The notes beneath the pieces are model-generated. The model made no database searches, had not been told where the DNA came from, and worked only from the letters and a program-made list of their open reading frames with translations. 64,000 bases of DNA, from positions 1-64,000 of the forward strand of contig JAPPFL010000001.1 of NCBI GenBank assembly GCA_028823855.1, in the 5' to 3' direction. Source of the DNA: Albidovulum sp. GTDB taxonomy: Bacteria; Pseudomonadota; Alphaproteobacteria; Rhodobacterales; Rhodobacteraceae. Each line of letters opens with the position of its first letter. Position 1 is the first letter of the stretch. The position numbers were made by a program, and so were the translations under genes. Of the stretch, positions 17,231 to 26,426 are shown piece after piece.

Positions 17231-18386
17231 TCGACGGGTTTCCGTTCGCCATCATTCGCAACAAAACTTTCGCAGCAAATTCGGCAGTCCCGGCGTCATT
17301 GATGTGATAGGGAAGCTCTATGATTTCAACGTTGCCCCGCAGAATGGCGCGAAGCTCTCGGGCGAAGGCGACCCGTCCCGACGGATTCTCGATTGCGCCG
17401 CCTACTCGGTCTTCCGATGAAAAACCGCCCATAGGCAGAATAAACGCATTTGAGCACTCGGATTCATTTAGAGAATCCGCCACATGCCTTCCGGCTTGAG
17501 CCATTTCGACCGTTTCAAGCGCAACATGCGTAAAATCCGGACTGTGCCTATAGTGAGGCCGGTTGAGCTCACTACTGTCGAGCGTCTCTATTCCGCCCCT
17601 AGTAAAGAAATTTATACCGCCCGGCAGCAAGACTCTGGGAACTGGCCTGCGAACAACTAGCCTGTCTTCCATTAGTTCGCCGCCGCTCCCGCCAAGCAGC
17701 CGCGTCAATTCGTGTATTGCGCAGTCCGCTATTCCGGAAAAAAAGCCGGCCCTTCCCCATCTTGCAAACGCGGCGCCGCCGAAACCGTTGGCATGAAATG
17801 TCGTTACTTCATGCCCCGCCCTCGCAAATCTTGCTACGATCGCGTCGATCACCGGAGCAACCACGCCTAACGCCGTAATCCCGATCGTCGGATGGTCGCG
17901 CAATCGTTCTCGTTCTCCGCCGCGAGCCAAGGCCGCCGCCATCGATGCGGCATCGCTCAACGAATTCCTAATCGCGGGGCCAGTTCCTATCAAATCCGCA
18001 ATTGTCGGAACAAGCACTATACCGTCAATCGCAGCGAATTTTCTCAAGTCGGAAGCCAACGTGGTTACCAGAAGCTTAGGAGTCTCCAATGGAAGACTTG
18101 ACAAGGCTTGCGCCGCGATCTGCGCGCCGGTTCCGCCGCCGATGCCGACAAACACCAGTGCTCCTTCGTCCGAGGCTCGTTGAACTGCAAGTCCGGCCTT
18201 TAGAGCCGCTTTTCGCATGGCTTCGACTTTTTCCTTGCCGGAAAGAACTACTCCGCCCGGTTCCAGGCTCGTATCCACGACATCGCAGGCAAGACCGTTT
18301 CGACGAAGCCGATTCAATAAGCAATCGGTCTCGATACGCTTGGTATCGAGTGTCGCAAGCACAACCGCCCTAGGCGAATCGATCAA
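17211..18386 (-). CDS. UPF0261 / Tm-1-like ATP-binding domain protein
   Basis: A member of the UPF0261 family, bacterial relatives of the N-terminal ATP-binding half of plant Tm-1. The 391-residue protein opens with the family's VVLATLDTK (ATP-site start), then GVGGGTGAQ-like glycine-rich VGIGGGTGAQ near 92-101, FHANGFGG near 200, and the late LPGGINFF and LPMGGFSS motifs. The start chosen is TTG 18386 with AAAGGGG five bases upstream; an extended frame to 18563 has no family support. In other bacteria it is usually paired with a TIM-barrel PEP-hydrolase-like protein, which is absent here. Its reaction is not known to me. Confidence 0.82.
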   Translation of the reverse strand: MIDSPRAVVLATLDTKRIETDCLLNRLRRNGLACDVVDTSLEPGGVVLSGKEKVEAMRKAALKAGLAVQRASDEGALVFVGIGGGTGAQIAAQALSSLPLETPKLLVTTLASDLRKFAAIDGIVLVPTIADLIGTGPAIRNSLSDAASMAAALARGGERERLRDHPTIGITALGVVAPVIDAIVARFARAGHEVTTFHANGFGGAAFARWGRAGFFSGIADCAIHELTRLLGGSGGELMEDRLVVRRPVPRVLLPGGINFFTRGGIETLDSSELNRPHYRHSPDFTHVALETVEMAQAGRHVADSLNESECSNAFILPMGGFSSEDRVGGAIENPSGRVAFARELRAILRGNVEIIELPYHINDAGTAEFAAKVLLRMMANGNPSNAEKEY

Positions 18387-18547
18387 CAGGTCCCCTTTCG
18401 CGAATCTGGATCGCTTGACGCGAATTACGCCCGAACACTTGCCACATTGTCCCGTGAGATTCAGCCACAAATTACGCTTTTGCCTAATTGGCCGGGCCGC
18501 TGTATTTGAACTTTCGATTCGTACAATTATCTCAATCTGGAACGACA
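18387..18547. promoter_or_regulatory. shared divergent promoter region of the sugar cluster
   Basis: These 161 bp separate the leftward UPF0261/aldolase pair from the rightward MBL/HAD/aldolase/kinase unit, so both promoters must lie here or overlap neighbouring coding sequence. I could not pick out confident -35/-10 boxes. No regulator gene is adjacent. Confidence 0.4.
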
Positions 18548-19387
18548 ATGACGACTGAAACAACCAAGATCTATCCGATCAACACGGGCTGGCTTGAAGC
18601 TGACCTTGGCACATATGTTTTCTGGAAGGGACCGGCCGGAAAAAAAATCTGGAACCCCGTGTACTGCTTTTTCGTCGATACCGGCGAGTACAAGCTCTTG
18701 ATCGACACTGGTCTATGCGACGAAGCGCGCGCAACCAGGTATCACCACAAATGCCAGAAACGCGGTTGCCTTGAAGTTCATCGCCATTTGCCGGAAAAGC
18801 TCGGCGTAGCTCCCGATGAAATCGATATCGTTATTTTTACCCATCTTCATTGGGACCATGTGCAAAACATGAAGGAATTTTCGAAAGCGAGATTCATTTG
18901 CCCGGAAATAGAAATCAAGTGGGCCTACAATCCGCTGCCGCTCTATTATCGAACATACGAATCACCGGTTCTCGGCATCGAACCCGCATACTATGGCTGC
19001 AGTTTCGAACTCGTGCACGGTGAAACCGAAGTCGTACCAGGAATCTCGATGTTCGAAACGCCCGGTCATTCACCGGGCCATATGGCTGTGACAGTCAAAA
19101 CCGAGGTCGGCGATATCGTCGTTGCCGGCGATGCGATTTTCCAGGCCCGGAACATGGAACCCAACGAGGAAGAAAAATGGCGCTACTGGGTACCGGCTCG
19201 CTTCGTAAACTCAATTCAGGGTTGGAGGTCCGTAGAAGAGATTGACAAACGAGCAGATTACGTTCTTGCGTGCCACGACGAGGCCGTCGGCGTTAGCGAC
19301 GTTTATCCTTTCGATGGAATGAACGTTCGGCAAAGGCGACAGCACATCCCTGGCTATTCATTCTACTTCGCAGATATGCCGCGCTGA
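18548..19387 (+). CDS. metallo-beta-lactamase-fold hydrolase, AHL-lactonase-like
   Basis: A dizinc hydrolase of 279 residues. The HxHxDH motif is His99, His101, Asp103 and His104 (THLHWDH); His178 (PGHSPGH), Asp195 (AGDAIF) and a late His in ACHDEA complete the site. Overall arrangement resembles the AttM/AiiB lactonase branch. ATG 18548 has GGA upstream. In a cluster with aldolases and a sugar kinase, hydrolysis of a sugar lactone is more likely than quorum quenching, but that is inference. Six bases separate it from the HAD gene. Confidence 0.83.
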   Translation: MTTETTKIYPINTGWLEADLGTYVFWKGPAGKKIWNPVYCFFVDTGEYKLLIDTGLCDEARATRYHHKCQKRGCLEVHRHLPEKLGVAPDEIDIVIFTHLHWDHVQNMKEFSKARFICPEIEIKWAYNPLPLYYRTYESPVLGIEPAYYGCSFELVHGETEVVPGISMFETPGHSPGHMAVTVKTEVGDIVVAGDAIFQARNMEPNEEEKWRYWVPARFVNSIQGWRSVEEIDKRADYVLACHDEAVGVSDVYPFDGMNVRQRRQHIPGYSFYFADMPR

Positions 19388-19393
19388 AGCGCT

Positions 19394-20269
19394 GTGACGC
19401 AGCTTATCGATTCGTTAAACGCCGTCATCGACAAGTTCGATGTAGCCGTTCTAGACCAATGGGGCGTGCTCCACCGGGGAGCAGGAGCATTTCCACCGGC
19501 TGTGCAGGCCGTCGCGCGTCTCGCGCGCAAGGGAAAGCGCACAGTCGTACTCACCAATTCCGGGAAGCGAGCGGAGGTCAATAGGAAGCGAATCGAATCT
19601 TTGGGATTTCCGAAAGGATCGATTAATCACGTAGTTTCGTCCGGCGAAGTCGCATGGCGCGATTTGACGACTGAAAGAAAATTGCCCAATTCGCAGCCAG
19701 CGGGCGCTTTGTTCCCCGTGTGCGCGGCTCCTCGCGATGCGCAAGACTGGGCCGATGGCGATCCGTCGATCGTTCTCGTAGATAAGCCGGAGCTCGCACG
19801 GCATCTGCTGCTTATGGGGCTACCGGACAACACGGACGAAGACGCGTTCGATAAACTATTTGATTTGGCCGTTGGCCGCGACGCCGGAATGATCTGCACA
19901 AATCCGGACAAGGTTTCTTTAAGAGGCGACCGGCGATTTATCGCGCCCGGTTTTCTGGCGCGAAAGTTCGCCGGCCTAGGAGGCAGAGTAGCCTGGTACG
20001 GAAAACCCTTTTCAAGAGTGTTCGATGCCGTCCGAGATCTTTACCCCGATATTCCCCGAGAAAGATTTCTCATGATCGGCGATTCGATGGAACACGATAT
20101 CGCCGGGGCTAATCGCACGGGATTTATGTCGATGCTCGTGACGTCGGGCGTGCACGGGCCGGCAATTGGCAATGCCGAGTCCGACCGCGTGCTGCGGCCC
20201 GGTATCGAAGAATTGGCAAGATCATACGGTACCAAAATGCCGGACTTCTGCATTAGACAGCTACGGTGA
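19394..20269 (+). CDS. HAD-superfamily class IIA hydrolase (TIGR01459 type)
   Basis: A phosphatase of the NagD/4-nitrophenylphosphatase class, 291 residues. Motif I is Asp21 in DQWGVLHRG (the DxWG form typical of the alphaproteobacterial TIGR01459 group), motif II is LTNSGKR near 55, and motif III is GDSMEHDIAGAN near 226. The start is GTG, six bases after the MBL stop. In this operon it probably dephosphorylates a sugar phosphate or an aldolase product; the substrate is not visible. Six bases precede the next gene. Confidence 0.85.
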   Translation: MTQLIDSLNAVIDKFDVAVLDQWGVLHRGAGAFPPAVQAVARLARKGKRTVVLTNSGKRAEVNRKRIESLGFPKGSINHVVSSGEVAWRDLTTERKLPNSQPAGALFPVCAAPRDAQDWADGDPSIVLVDKPELARHLLLMGLPDNTDEDAFDKLFDLAVGRDAGMICTNPDKVSLRGDRRFIAPGFLARKFAGLGGRVAWYGKPFSRVFDAVRDLYPDIPRERFLMIGDSMEHDIAGANRTGFMSMLVTSGVHGPAIGNAESDRVLRPGIEELARSYGTKMPDFCIRQLR

Positions 20270-20275
20270 GCGCAG

Positions 20276-21280
20276 ATGGACCGCAACATAACGCCGTGGC
20301 GCGAATTCCTTGAACTTTCTCGAAAAATTGGATGCGACCCGCTGCTCGTGCAGGGCCCGGGCGGAAACACGTCCTGCAAGAACGGCGGCACGATGTTCAT
20401 AAAAGCGTCCGGAACCAAACTTTCCTCGGCTCTGGCGCAGAATACCTTCGCCTCTGTCGACGTGGAAAAAGCGATCGCCGAAATTGACGGGGCCGGCGAC
20501 GGCACCTGCCGAGCAGCGATGACCGATCCTTCCTCTTCCGTTCGACCGTCTATCGAGACTACGTTTCACGCGCTGCTTCCGCAAAAATTCGTTTTTCACT
20601 ATCATTCGGTTTCTGCGATCTGCCATTCGATTGCCAACCAAGGAATGAAGTCGCTTCAGCGCAAGCTCGAGGGAGTAAATTGGGCTGCCGTACCGTACCG
20701 CAAACCCGGCATTCCTCTTTCGAAGGCAATCCGATCGACGATAAGCGGCCGAAAAGTCGAAGCGATCGTTCTTGAGAACCACGGAATCATCGTCGCCGAC
20801 GACTCTCTGGCGCAAGTCGCTGCCCTGATCGAGGACATCGAACGCAGGCTCGACCTTCCTCCTCGCCCGCTTCTCGTATCATCCCGTAACGAATTCCCGG
20901 AATTAGAGGGCTGGACCGCTATACCCGAACTTTCGGGCCTCCTTTTCGACGATTTATCGAAACGACGCGTGACGGCGGGTAGCTATTATCCAGATCACGT
21001 AGTGTTTCTTGGGCCGGCGATTGGCATTGCGCGACTGGGCGAATTTCCGTCGCCGGACCAGGATAATTTTCCTTACCCTGCAATACTTGTCGAAGACGCA
21101 GGCATTTACATTAAGGAAAGCGCGTCAAATGCTCAAAGAGCGATGATACGCTGCATATTCGACATACTCTCGCGAATTCCGACGGATTGGACGCTTCGGC
21201 CTATCGGTCCTGATGCCGAGGCAGAGTTGCTTAACTGGGACGCCGAAAAATATCGGCAGTCGCTCGCCAAAAAGCATTGA
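20276..21280 (+). CDS. class II aldolase/adducin family protein, copy 2 (RhaD-like)
   Basis: A 334-residue class II aldolase, longer than the 226-residue paralogue in the same cluster and resembling the N-terminal half of bifunctional rhamnulose-phosphate aldolase/dehydrogenases. Motifs: GPGGNTS at 27-33 for phosphate, Glu94 (PSIETTFH), His108/His110 (FHYHS) and His169 (ENHGI). The catalytic Glu is retained, unlike copy 1. About 130 residues beyond the last histidine form a C-terminal extension with no motif I recognise. It would cleave the phosphorylated product of the kinase encoded next. Confidence 0.83.
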   Translation: MDRNITPWREFLELSRKIGCDPLLVQGPGGNTSCKNGGTMFIKASGTKLSSALAQNTFASVDVEKAIAEIDGAGDGTCRAAMTDPSSSVRPSIETTFHALLPQKFVFHYHSVSAICHSIANQGMKSLQRKLEGVNWAAVPYRKPGIPLSKAIRSTISGRKVEAIVLENHGIIVADDSLAQVAALIEDIERRLDLPPRPLLVSSRNEFPELEGWTAIPELSGLLFDDLSKRRVTAGSYYPDHVVFLGPAIGIARLGEFPSPDQDNFPYPAILVEDAGIYIKESASNAQRAMIRCIFDILSRIPTDWTLRPIGPDAEAELLNWDAEKYRQSLAKKH

Positions 21281-21282
21281 CC

Positions 21283-22572
21283 ATGTTTCTTGGGATTGAT
21301 GTCGGAACGTCGGGAGTGCGAGCGGCGGTTATCGACGCGTCGGAAACTTTACTCGCTTCGACCGAGCACGCGCTGCCGCCGCCCGATGAAGCCCCTGACT
21401 TTCCGACTCAGCGACCCGCTGTCTGGTGGAGCGCCGTTTCAGAATGCCTAGATTCGCTGGCCGTGTCGATGAAGCTTTTCGGATCCGACTTGTCCGACAT
21501 CGAAGCGATTGCAGTCGACGGAACTTCGGGTACAATCTGCCTTGCCGACGAAGACTTAAATCCCGTTACGAGCGCCTACATGTACAACGCTTCCGGATTC
21601 CAATCGGAGGCCGATTCCATCAGTCAATTCGCGGAGCCGAATTCATTGGCGCTCGGCTCGGGCTCGACTTTGGCGAGGCTTCTTAGGTTGCAACGATCTC
21701 CGGAAGCGCGGGGAGCTCGATTCGCGCTGCACCAGGCCGATTGGATTGCCGCGAAGCTCACCGGCATTGGCGGCAGGTCCGACGAAAACAATGCGCTGAA
21801 GCTCGGGTACGACCTGTTCCAAAATTGCTGGCCGTCCTGGTTCGAGTCATTGGGAGTGAAAATGGAATTGCTTCCGGAAGTTCGAGCGGTTGGTGATCCT
21901 CTCGGGAATGTCGCTGCGACATGCGTCGCTCGGTTCGGACTCAGTCGAGATGCATTGGTGGCGATCGGAACAACGGACGGCAACGCGTCGTTTTTGGGAT
22001 CCGGAGCTTCTAGCGCCGGAGAGGCGGTGACTTCGCTCGGCACGACGCTAACCGTCAAACTGCTTTCAGAAAAACCGGTTGTCGATCCAAGTCGAGGCGT
22101 CTATAGCCACCGGCTTTTCGGCATGTGGCTTGCTGGCGGCGCCTCCAACACCGGCGGCGGCGCGCTCCTTCAATTTTTTTCTCCCGAGCGAATGGCTGAA
22201 CTGGAACTCCAGCTTGATCCTGAAAAACTCACTGGCACGGATTTCTACCCATTGCCGAGAATCGGCGAGCGGTTCCCGGTAGCCGATCCGAACTACGCTC
22301 CTCGCCATTCGCCACGCTCCAAGAACGATGCCGAATTCTTCCAAGGCTTGCTTGAAGGCATTGCGCGAATTGAAAGGGATGGCTATCGCGCACTGGAAAG
22401 TCTGGGCGCAACCGAAGTTTCGTCAATTCGTACATCCGGCGGCGGCGCAAGCAACCGAGCCTGGATGCGCATTCGCAAACGCATCATCGGTCGCGATATC
22501 TCGGCATCATCTTCTTCCGCCGCCGAAGGCAGCGCAAAAGTAGCGCTAAAATGCTGGACAGACCGCCGGTGA
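21283..22572 (+). CDS. FGGY-family carbohydrate kinase (ribulokinase/xylulokinase-like)
   Basis: A sugar kinase of about 429 residues. The N-terminal ATPase-fold loop is IDVGTSGVRAAVID; AVDGTSGT follows near 85; GTTDGNASFLGSG and TSLGTTLTVK lie mid-protein, and SGGGASNRAW near 385 is the second FGGY signature. The SDENNALKLGYD region recalls plant/cyanobacterial D-ribulose-kinase-like proteins. The start may be ATG 21283, two bases after the aldolase stop, or TTG 21277. It probably phosphorylates a ketose for the adjacent aldolase; the sugar is unknown. Confidence 0.85.
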   Translation: MFLGIDVGTSGVRAAVIDASETLLASTEHALPPPDEAPDFPTQRPAVWWSAVSECLDSLAVSMKLFGSDLSDIEAIAVDGTSGTICLADEDLNPVTSAYMYNASGFQSEADSISQFAEPNSLALGSGSTLARLLRLQRSPEARGARFALHQADWIAAKLTGIGGRSDENNALKLGYDLFQNCWPSWFESLGVKMELLPEVRAVGDPLGNVAATCVARFGLSRDALVAIGTTDGNASFLGSGASSAGEAVTSLGTTLTVKLLSEKPVVDPSRGVYSHRLFGMWLAGGASNTGGGALLQFFSPERMAELELQLDPEKLTGTDFYPLPRIGERFPVADPNYAPRHSPRSKNDAEFFQGLLEGIARIERDGYRALESLGATEVSSIRTSGGGASNRAWMRIRKRIIGRDISASSSSAAEGSAKVALKCWTDRR

Positions 22573-22701
22573 TTCAATTACAGCCAACGCGTCGGCGATC
22601 CTTCGCCTCTCGAAGCAAGACCAATTTAAACCAATCTACGAAAGGATTGGCGAAAGCCTTTTGACGCGACCGCGCACCGACTAGGCCCTAAGGAGTACAA
22701 T

Positions 22702-23406
22702 ATGCACGATCCGATTGACCTATACTACTGGCCGACTCCAAACGGCTGGAAGATATCCATCGCACTTGAAGAACTCGGCATCCCTTATAAGGTTCACCTG
22801 ATCAATATCGGAAAAGGCGATCAATTCGCTCCCGAATTCTTGAAAATCTCGCCCAACAACCGCATGCCGGCGATAGTCGACCATGACGGTCCCGATGGAC
22901 AGCCCGTTTCTATATTTGAATCTGGCGCAATTCTGCAATATTTGGGTCGTAAAACAGGCAAATTCTACGGGTCCAGCGAAGGCGAGCGCATTGAGATCGA
23001 GCAGTGGCTTATGTGGCAAATGGGAGGCGTCGGTCCTATGGCGGGACAGGCTCACCATTTTCTTCTATACGCACCGGAACTCGAGCCGCCTCAGGACCTA
23101 CCCTACGCGAAAGAAAGATATCGAAATGAAGTCGGCAGGCTATACCGCGTTCTAGACACGCGATTAGCCGACCGCGACTATGTTGCCGGCGAATATTCCA
23201 TAGCGGACATTGCAATCTGGCCGTGGGCGATCAGCTGGGAGAGGCAAGGGCAGAACATAGATAAATTGCCAAAATTCTCCGATTGGCTAAAACGCGTCGG
23301 CGATCGAGACGCCGTCCAAAAGGGGCGAGCTCTGGCGCAGGAACTGCGAAAACCGATTACGGGAGACCAAAAAGCGCAAGACATTCTATTCAAGCACAAG
23401 CCGTAA
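22702..23406 (+). CDS. yfcG: Nu-class glutathione S-transferase (YfcG-like disulfide reductase)
   Basis: A cytosolic GST of 234 residues. The N-terminal thioredoxin fold carries TPNGWK with Thr12 and Asn14 at the glutathione-activating positions of E. coli YfcG, followed by GKGDQFAPEF, ISPNNRMPAIVDHD and FESGAILQYL; the C-terminal helical part has MGGVGPMAGQ and SIADIA. YfcG has glutathione-dependent disulfide reductase activity. AAGGAG lies six bases before the ATG. It is transcribed alone, and about 160 bp separates it from the converging yciB. Confidence 0.9.
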   Translation: MHDPIDLYYWPTPNGWKISIALEELGIPYKVHLINIGKGDQFAPEFLKISPNNRMPAIVDHDGPDGQPVSIFESGAILQYLGRKTGKFYGSSEGERIEIEQWLMWQMGGVGPMAGQAHHFLLYAPELEPPQDLPYAKERYRNEVGRLYRVLDTRLADRDYVAGEYSIADIAIWPWAISWERQGQNIDKLPKFSDWLKRVGDRDAVQKGRALAQELRKPITGDQKAQDILFKHKP

Positions 23407-23566
23407 CTTGCGATTTCCAAGGAATGCGCCAGCCCACGTCCGGAACCAGGGAGTCCCGGCGGCAAGCCGCGAGCAAATTTACCACCGAGAATATTAAGGT
23501 AGTCTCGCAGGAGTCTTGACGGGAAAGCCCCGAATAACAATTCAACCTAGCCCTAGCGGTTCAAGT

Positions 23567-24166
23567 CTAGGCCGCTTCACCCTCCGATGCCGGTGGCTTC
23601 GAATATTTGACGAATACGTCCCTGTTGAGGAAGAAAAACAGAAAGAACAGAATAAAGATACCAAATGTCTTGAAATTTACCCAGGCGTTGGTCGACATGG
23701 TTCGCCAAATGAATTCGTTCAATCCCGCAAGACAGACGAAAAACGCTATCATGCGCCACGTCAATAGATGCCAGCCCCTGGTTGTCAAAGGCAGCGATTC
23801 ATCCATAACGTATTGAATCCCCGACTTCCCGCGAATCATGCCCGCAGCAAGTATACCTGCGAATAGCAAGTACGTAATCGTCGGCTTTATCTTGAAGAAT
23901 CTTTCATCATTGAACCACAGGGACATTCCGCCGAAAACAACCGCAATTACGGCAACCGAAACCTGCATTCTTGAAACCTTGCCGGCCAGCCGCCAGTACA
24001 AAAATGTCGAAACCAAAAGCACCGGTATGAATATCGCAGTCGCAACGATAAATCCGGAATATTCATGTCCCGCGAATTCAATTACGCGATTCCTCAATGC
24101 CATGTAGCTGGCGAAGAAAACGATAACGGGACCAAGATCGAATAGAGTTTTTTTGCCTTTGCTCAC
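23567..24166 (-). CDS. yciB: inner membrane-spanning septation protein A (YciB/IspZ)
   Basis: A five-helix inner-membrane protein linked to cell division and intracellular septation. The 199-residue product starts KTLFDLGPVIVFF and has the family's RMTWRMIAFF-like region (HLLTWRMIAFF), NEFIWRTMS, and WVNFKTFG near 165. The start is GTG with GGAAGG six bases upstream. It lies 15 bp behind the DMT transporter gene in an operon headed by ftsY, an arrangement seen in several alphaproteobacteria. The C-terminal tail is polar. Confidence 0.92.
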   Translation of the reverse strand: MSKGKKTLFDLGPVIVFFASYMALRNRVIEFAGHEYSGFIVATAIFIPVLLVSTFLYWRLAGKVSRMQVSVAVIAVVFGGMSLWFNDERFFKIKPTITYLLFAGILAAGMIRGKSGIQYVMDESLPLTTRGWHLLTWRMIAFFVCLAGLNEFIWRTMSTNAWVNFKTFGIFILFFLFFFLNRDVFVKYSKPPASEGEAA

Positions 24167-24181
24167 GGCTACCTTCCCGTA

Positions 24182-25084
24182 CTAAATTTTTGTCTCGACC
24201 AGAATTGCGCCGATCGCGATCATGGCAATCAGGACCAGTCTCCTGCTTCCGACTGCTTCTTTCAAGAAGAACCAGCCTATCAGAGCGGCAAACAATGTGG
24301 AAGTCTCTCGTAGGACAGCGATTTCACCCACATGGCTCACCCGAGTCGCAAGCATAATCGCACCGAAACTAGTAACCGCCACGATTGCGCCAATGAAACC
24401 CAGCCTTGCGAGTTCCATAAAACGAACGCCGAAACGGTGCCTGCGCCATCTGGCGAAAGCCAGAACGGGCATGAAAAATCCGTCGAGGAAAAACAACCAT
24501 GCCAAAAACGTAAAGGGGTTTGCGGTTGCCCTTATTCCGTAGGCGTCAACCGTCGTGTAGCCGGCAACGAATATTCCGGTAGTTACCGAGAGAAGTAGGG
24601 CGAACGCGAGCCTTGACCGGTCGTCCGCTTCTTTGGCGAGATTGTAGGCCGCTAGCCCAAGTAGCCCGCCCAATAGCAAGATTACGCCGCACCATTGAAT
24701 CGGTGAAAATTTCTCGCCGAACACGATTCCGGCGGCAAAAACAGTAATCAGCATGCCCGTTCCGCGTATGACAGGATAAACGACCGTTAGCGCGGTTTGG
24801 CTGAACGCCATCGCCTGAAACAACTTGTAGCCTGAATGGACGGCTATTGCGCCCGCGAAAATTGGCCACATATACGGCTCGGGCCAAGGAACCACGAACA
24901 GGGCTAGAGGGGCCGTGCCCAATCCATAAAACAAATCGATCGCGGCTCGGGAAGTAAAGGGATCGTGCCACCCCTTCTGCATTGCAGATACAAGCGCGTG
25001 AAGCACGGCGGCCGCAAGCGCGAGCACAATTGCAAAATTATGGCCTGTTTGCGTGCCCGCGACCGAGATTATCCACTCGCTCAA
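24182..25084 (-). CDS. EamA/DMT-family transporter
   Basis: A ten-helix drug/metabolite-type transporter of 300 residues, built as two repeats of five hydrophobic segments; each half carries an EamA-like motif (VYPVIRGTGMLITVFAAGIVFGE and VAVLRETSTLFAALIGWFFLKE in shortened form: the RGTG/RETS pair). The TTG start overlaps the ftsY stop (TTGA), so it is translationally coupled to ftsY. Substrate and direction are unknown; family members often export amino acids or metabolites. Confidence 0.86.
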   Translation of the reverse strand: MSEWIISVAGTQTGHNFAIVLALAAAVLHALVSAMQKGWHDPFTSRAAIDLFYGLGTAPLALFVVPWPEPYMWPIFAGAIAVHSGYKLFQAMAFSQTALTVVYPVIRGTGMLITVFAAGIVFGEKFSPIQWCGVILLLGGLLGLAAYNLAKEADDRSRLAFALLLSVTTGIFVAGYTTVDAYGIRATANPFTFLAWLFFLDGFFMPVLAFARWRRHRFGVRFMELARLGFIGAIVAVTSFGAIMLATRVSHVGEIAVLRETSTLFAALIGWFFLKEAVGSRRLVLIAMIAIGAILVETKI

Positions 25085-26124
25085 TCGTCGGAACCAGTAA
25101 GAGCCTTGGCAAAATCTCTAGGGTCGAATGCGAATAGATCATCGACACTCTCGCCAACTCCGATGGCGTGCACCGGCAACCCGAATTTATCGGCCAATGC
25201 AACTAGCACTCCTCCCTTCGCAGTGCCGTCGAGCTTGGTCATTATTAGTCCCGAAACATCCGCCATCTTTCGGAACGATTCCACTTGGGACACGGCGTTT
25301 TGCCCGGTCGTGGCATCGAGAACCAGCAATGTATTGTGGGGCGCCGTCTCATCTTTTTTTCGAATGACGCGTACGATTTTCTGCAATTCCGCCATCAGAT
25401 CGGCTCTGTTCTGCAGTCGGCCCGCCGTATCGATAAGGAGCAAATCGGCGCCCGACGCCGTTGCGGTTTCGATAGACGTGAACGCGAGGGATGCCGGGTC
25501 TGCGCCTTGTTCGGCGGTCAGCACGGGAACGCCGGCACGTTGGCCCCAAATCTGAAGCTGCTCCACCGCGGCTGCCCTGAATGTATCGCATGCGGCAATG
25601 ACAACCGATTTGCCGGAACCGCGGAACTGACTGGCCAGTTTTCCTATCGTGGTGGTCTTTCCCGAACCGTTTACGCCTACGACAAGGACGATTTGCGGTC
25701 GCTTCGAATAGACGGGCATCGGCCTTGCGACGGACTCCAAAACTCTTTCGATTTCCACGGCCAGCAACCGCTTCAGCTCTTCAAGAGAAATGCGCCTTCC
25801 CATGCGCCCTTCCGCCACCCCTGCCGCCAGGCGCAGAGAGGCATCGACGCCAATGTCCGACGAAATCAGCAATTCTTCCAGGCTTTCGAGCATTTCGTCA
25901 TCCAGCCTTCGCTTCTGTCCGGCGTAATCCTTGGAACTGCCGAAAATCCGACCAACAAATCCGGTTTGGCTTCCATCCGACGAATCGTCCGGGATAGGCC
26001 GCGGTTCTGCGGATTCTCCAACCAGTCTAGCGGTTTTTTCGCCGTCAAAAAGAGAGGCAAGTCCTTCGCCGATTTTCGACGACGACTTGCCTAGCCTGTC
26101 CTTAAGCTTGCCAAAAATCGACAT
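25081..26124 (-). CDS. ftsY: signal recognition particle receptor FtsY
   Basis: The SRP receptor GTPase that delivers ribosome-nascent chain complexes to the Sec/YidC membrane machinery. The 347-residue protein has an N-terminal variable stretch (1-50), an N domain, and a G domain with GVNGSGKTTTIGKLA (P-loop, near 145), DTFRAAAVEQL, DTAGR, TKLDGTAKGG and a late GVGESVDDL. The acidic A domain is short, as in many alphaproteobacteria. It heads an operon with a DMT transporter and yciB. Confidence 0.96.
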   Translation of the reverse strand: MSIFGKLKDRLGKSSSKIGEGLASLFDGEKTARLVGESAEPRPIPDDSSDGSQTGFVGRIFGSSKDYAGQKRRLDDEMLESLEELLISSDIGVDASLRLAAGVAEGRMGRRISLEELKRLLAVEIERVLESVARPMPVYSKRPQIVLVVGVNGSGKTTTIGKLASQFRGSGKSVVIAACDTFRAAAVEQLQIWGQRAGVPVLTAEQGADPASLAFTSIETATASGADLLLIDTAGRLQNRADLMAELQKIVRVIRKKDETAPHNTLLVLDATTGQNAVSQVESFRKMADVSGLIMTKLDGTAKGGVLVALADKFGLPVHAIGVGESVDDLFAFDPRDFAKALTGSDD

Positions 26125-26426
26125 AGTATATCATTTCCGGTTATTTGAAGCCCTTAAGCAAATCGATTGAAATTCGCCTGCAGCGAACAGGGTCGAAATT
26201 GGCTCTGCCCTTGAACTTATCCGAAATCCTCGAATTCTATTCACACCCATTCCGTTTCGCTGCCGAATCATTTGAAAAAAAGTCAAACACCAGCAACACC
26301 GGCGATTGCGGAACCGGGCTGACTAAATGATCAAGCCGAATGGAACTTGTTTCGCTAAATTACGCTAATCTCGCTTAGCGGGTCAGATTTCGCCCTTCTA
26401 CTTCGACGCTTAATTCTCGTTCCGCG
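26125..26426. other. 302-bp intergenic region between ftsY and the DLH-family gene
   Basis: No gene is seen. It should contain the ftsY promoter. Near its left-facing end, CGCTAA (26363-26368) and TTAGCG (26375-26380) form a six-pair hairpin with a six-base loop, a possible weak terminator for the hydrolase gene transcribed from the right. Confidence 0.4.

Noticed and set aside
18387-18563. N-terminal extension of the UPF0261 protein to 18563
   Set aside because: The family's N-terminus begins at VVLATLDTK; the extra residues are unlike the family and would overlap the divergent gene's start.
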